A stretch of DNA of 64,000 nucleotides. Origin: Euryarchaeota archaeon UBA557. Its GTDB lineage: Archaea; Thermoplasmatota; Poseidoniia; Poseidoniales; Thalassarchaeaceae. Location of the stretch: NCBI GenBank assembly GCA_002503285.1, contig DARI01000002.1, positions 1 to 64,000 of the forward strand, read 5' to 3'. Below, in pieces: positions 62,265 to 64,000 of the stretch. The notes below the pieces were generated by a model. That model ran no database searches, had not been told where the DNA came from, and saw only the letters and a program-made list of their open reading frames with translations. The translations under genes and the position numbers were made by a program. The first letter of the stretch is position 1, and each line of letters opens with the position of its first letter.

Positions 62265-64000
62265 TTATAATTTTCTTCTTGCTATCATAGAAGCACAAAT
62301 AATAGAAATAATTACGAAAGAGATTGAAAATCCGGGTAAAGATTGTCCGTTTGAATACTGAATATTATCTCCGATGCCATTACCATCCATATCTTCCCAT
62401 TCAGATGAGTCAAAAGGGAACTCGTCAGAATTATCCCCTACGCCATCACCATCAGAATCTTTTGATTCAGAAGGGTCATTTGGAAATTCATCGTCTGAAT
62501 CTTGTATTCCATCACGATCAGAATCTGGTTGTTGAGCAAATATTTTTAATATTTCAGAAGACTCTCTTAACCATCCTTCTGAATCTATCGCTGCTACCTC
62601 CAATGTTATGTAATCCCCATTAACTAAGCCGTCGCCATTTTGTGGCATTGTAGTGAATGATCCAAAGGAATTAACAATACCATGTGAATGGCAAATTCCC
62701 GTTATACTGTTACAAATTGTCCAAGTAATTTTAATTTGTGACAATTGTAAATTACCAATATTATTTATTTGGAATACGGGATTTTCTTTATATCCAATCG
62801 TGTCATATGATACGGACAAATCTGCCAAATCTCCATCACCTTCCCATGTGATAATTTTATTTGATAATACATTGATTGTAAATGAGGAAGCAGTGCTCGC
62901 CCCATGCCTGTCAGTTACTGTAATTTCTATTATTTTTTCTCCAATTTCACCCCATAAAAGGCTCAATTCCCCGGATGCAGGATTTAGATTAAGCGATCCT
63001 TCGGAATTTTTAGAAATAGAAGCCCATATTTCTTTAACTGGATCATCAATATCTGATAAAATATCAAGAATATTAATTGTAGTTATTTCATTTATTTTTA
63101 TTTCTAAATTATTAAATTTTGATAAATTAATTGAGGGAGGATCATTGATATTAATTACATGAAAGGAAATGATGGTGTCCGAATATTGCTCTCCATCATT
63201 CGCCCTGATAGTAACATTTGTGATACCATATGAATCTAAATCAATAGTACTTACTGTTATTGACTGACCAGTAATTGATGCTTCGACAAGAGACTCATTA
63301 GATATCGAAATGATTGAAATATCAAGATCCGATGATGAGACATAATTACCTTGATCATCGGTATCGGAGAGATATTGAGTTAGACTAAAACTTGTTGAGC
63401 CTCCCTCATTAATTGCATTAGTGGAAATAGGTGCCCATTTTGGTGCTCCATTTTCTATAACATTGAACATTAACATGCCATTATTTGTATCTTCACCATC
63501 ATCGATTGAAACAAAAATTCCTTGAGGGACAGGATTGCCATTATCAGTTATGACTCTATGAAATTTGACATTTATTGTGAGAGTATTTGGATTCCAAGAA
63601 ATAAATTCACTATCCGTACTGGTGACTGTCAGACCTGACAAATCTGTTTCAGCATCACCAATTAATCCAATAATAGATATTTCTTCAATAATATCAACTT
63701 TTACAGTAGGTATTCCAGTAAATTCCTCATCATCATTTTCCAATACCTTTGGGAGTGAGTTTGTTAATTCGAAAATATCCTCAACTATTAGCCATTCACT
63801 TAGTTGGCCAGAAGTATCTTGCCAAGATATTCGGATATCATAAATACCTGTATTTGCCCCCACATCTGATTTTAAGTTATGAACATAACGAGAATTTTGC
63901 CCCTCTCCAATTACATAAATATCAGTTACCCAATCTTCACTCCATTCGGAAATAGATGATTCTGAATGTTGAAGAATTGGTTGCATGGTAGACATATCAT
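62265..64000 (-). CDS. Secreted cadherin/Ig-repeat protein with calcium-type repeats, N-terminus missing
   Basis: The frame runs to the right edge without a stop, and no signal peptide is seen at the first visible ATG (63995), so the N-terminus probably lies outside. About 576 residues are visible. The middle has cadherin-like units (DGEQYSDTIISFHVININDP, ILSDIDDP, ITVTDRHGASTASSFTI). Near the C-terminus are three thrombospondin type 3-like Asp repeats (DSDRDGIQDSDDEF, DSDGDGVGDNSDEF, DMDGNGIGDN) likely to bind calcium, then one membrane helix (FSISFVIISIICASMIA) ending RRKL. It is a probable surface adhesin or structural protein. Confidence 0.75.
   Translation of the reverse strand, partial: DMSTMQPILQHSESSISEWSEDWVTDIYVIGEGQNSRYVHNLKSDVGANTGIYDIRISWQDTSGQLSEWLIVEDIFELTNSLPKVLENDDEEFTGIPTVKVDIIEEISIIGLIGDAETDLSGLTVTSTDSEFISWNPNTLTINVKFHRVITDNGNPVPQGIFVSIDDGEDTNNGMLMFNVIENGAPKWAPISTNAINEGGSTSFSLTQYLSDTDDQGNYVSSSDLDISIISISNESLVEASITGQSITVSTIDLDSYGITNVTIRANDGEQYSDTIISFHVININDPPSINLSKFNNLEIKINEITTINILDILSDIDDPVKEIWASISKNSEGSLNLNPASGELSLLWGEIGEKIIEITVTDRHGASTASSFTINVLSNKIITWEGDGDLADLSVSYDTIGYKENPVFQINNIGNLQLSQIKITWTICNSITGICHSHGIVNSFGSFTTMPQNGDGLVNGDYITLEVAAIDSEGWLRESSEILKIFAQQPDSDRDGIQDSDDEFPNDPSESKDSDGDGVGDNSDEFPFDSSEWEDMDGNGIGDNIQYSNGQSLPGFSISFVIISIICASMIARRKL

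Overview
The window reads as archaeal chromosome, most consistent with a marine Thermoplasmatota lineage such as Poseidoniia (Marine Group II, possibly III). This is inference, not a database match. It rests on the archaeal ribosomal gene order with eL/eS proteins, aIF1 and RNase P component 1 inside it, a thermosome, membrane-anchored LonB, eL40 and eL41, an intron-containing tRNA-Trp, AT-rich DNA, GGAGG/GGTGA ribosome sites, and many large secreted proteins with one C-terminal membrane anchor. No rRNA, CRISPR array, insertion sequence, integrase or replication origin was seen.

Region 1 (1-11214, minus strand) is the L3-to-S5 ribosomal operon: uL3, uL4, uL23, uL2, uS19, uL22, uS3, uL29, aIF1, RNase P component 1, uS17, uL14, uL24, eS4, uL5, uS14, uS8, uL6, eL32, eL19, uL18, uS5 (cut by the window edge). 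eL32 carries an N-terminal SAP domain and acidic linker. Upstream of uL3 lies about 240 bases of hairpin-rich sequence that looks like a structured leader RNA.

Region 2 (11215-26400) holds a Hef/FANCM-type helicase, a thermosome, a large anchored surface protein, a PLP aminotransferase, a secreted subtilase and tRNA-Trp. Its most unusual content is at 12969-16018. A 729-residue protein joins two flavodoxin domains to a succinate dehydrogenase SdhB-like region in which the iron-sulfur cysteines are replaced. It overlaps a gene for an SdhE/HdrB-like protein that has lost most of its CCG-motif cysteines. This looks like a cluster-free relative of the archaeal complex II electron-transfer arm.

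Region 3 (26388-40405) is mostly minus strand: membrane proteins (a cysteine-free thioredoxin-like domain between membrane segments, DUF92, PrsW-like), a D-amino-acid oxidase convergent with a eukaryotic-type glutamine synthetase, three tRNAs (Ala, Arg, Ser), a SprT-like protease, eL41, a secreted sialidase-like protein, a ubiquitin-like sulfur carrier, a RecB/Cas4-like nuclease joined to a probable OB-fold region, a radical SAM protein and PdxT.

Region 4 (40478-51571) is plus strand: SerC, PurA, a small Cys-rich protein, a glutamate-semialdehyde dehydrogenase, then a thiamine module (ThiN-domain regulator with a palindrome over its TATA-like box, binding lipoprotein, double-length permease, ATPase), a PAP2-type membrane phosphatase and a thioredoxin-CcdA fusion.

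Region 5 (51568-64000) holds two tandem thymidylate-kinase homologues (one with an altered Walker A), a phosphate permease fused to a PhoU-like domain, eL40, a LysE-type exporter, a class V aminotransferase, UPF0147, an isoaspartyl peptidase/asparaginase, an MFS exporter, LonB and a truncated cadherin-like secreted protein.

The metabolic genes suggest a heterotroph that breaks down protein outside the cell, handles amino acids (D-amino-acid oxidase, proline/glutamate catabolism, aminotransferases, amino-acid export), imports thiamine and phosphate, and makes its own pyridoxal phosphate, serine and purines.
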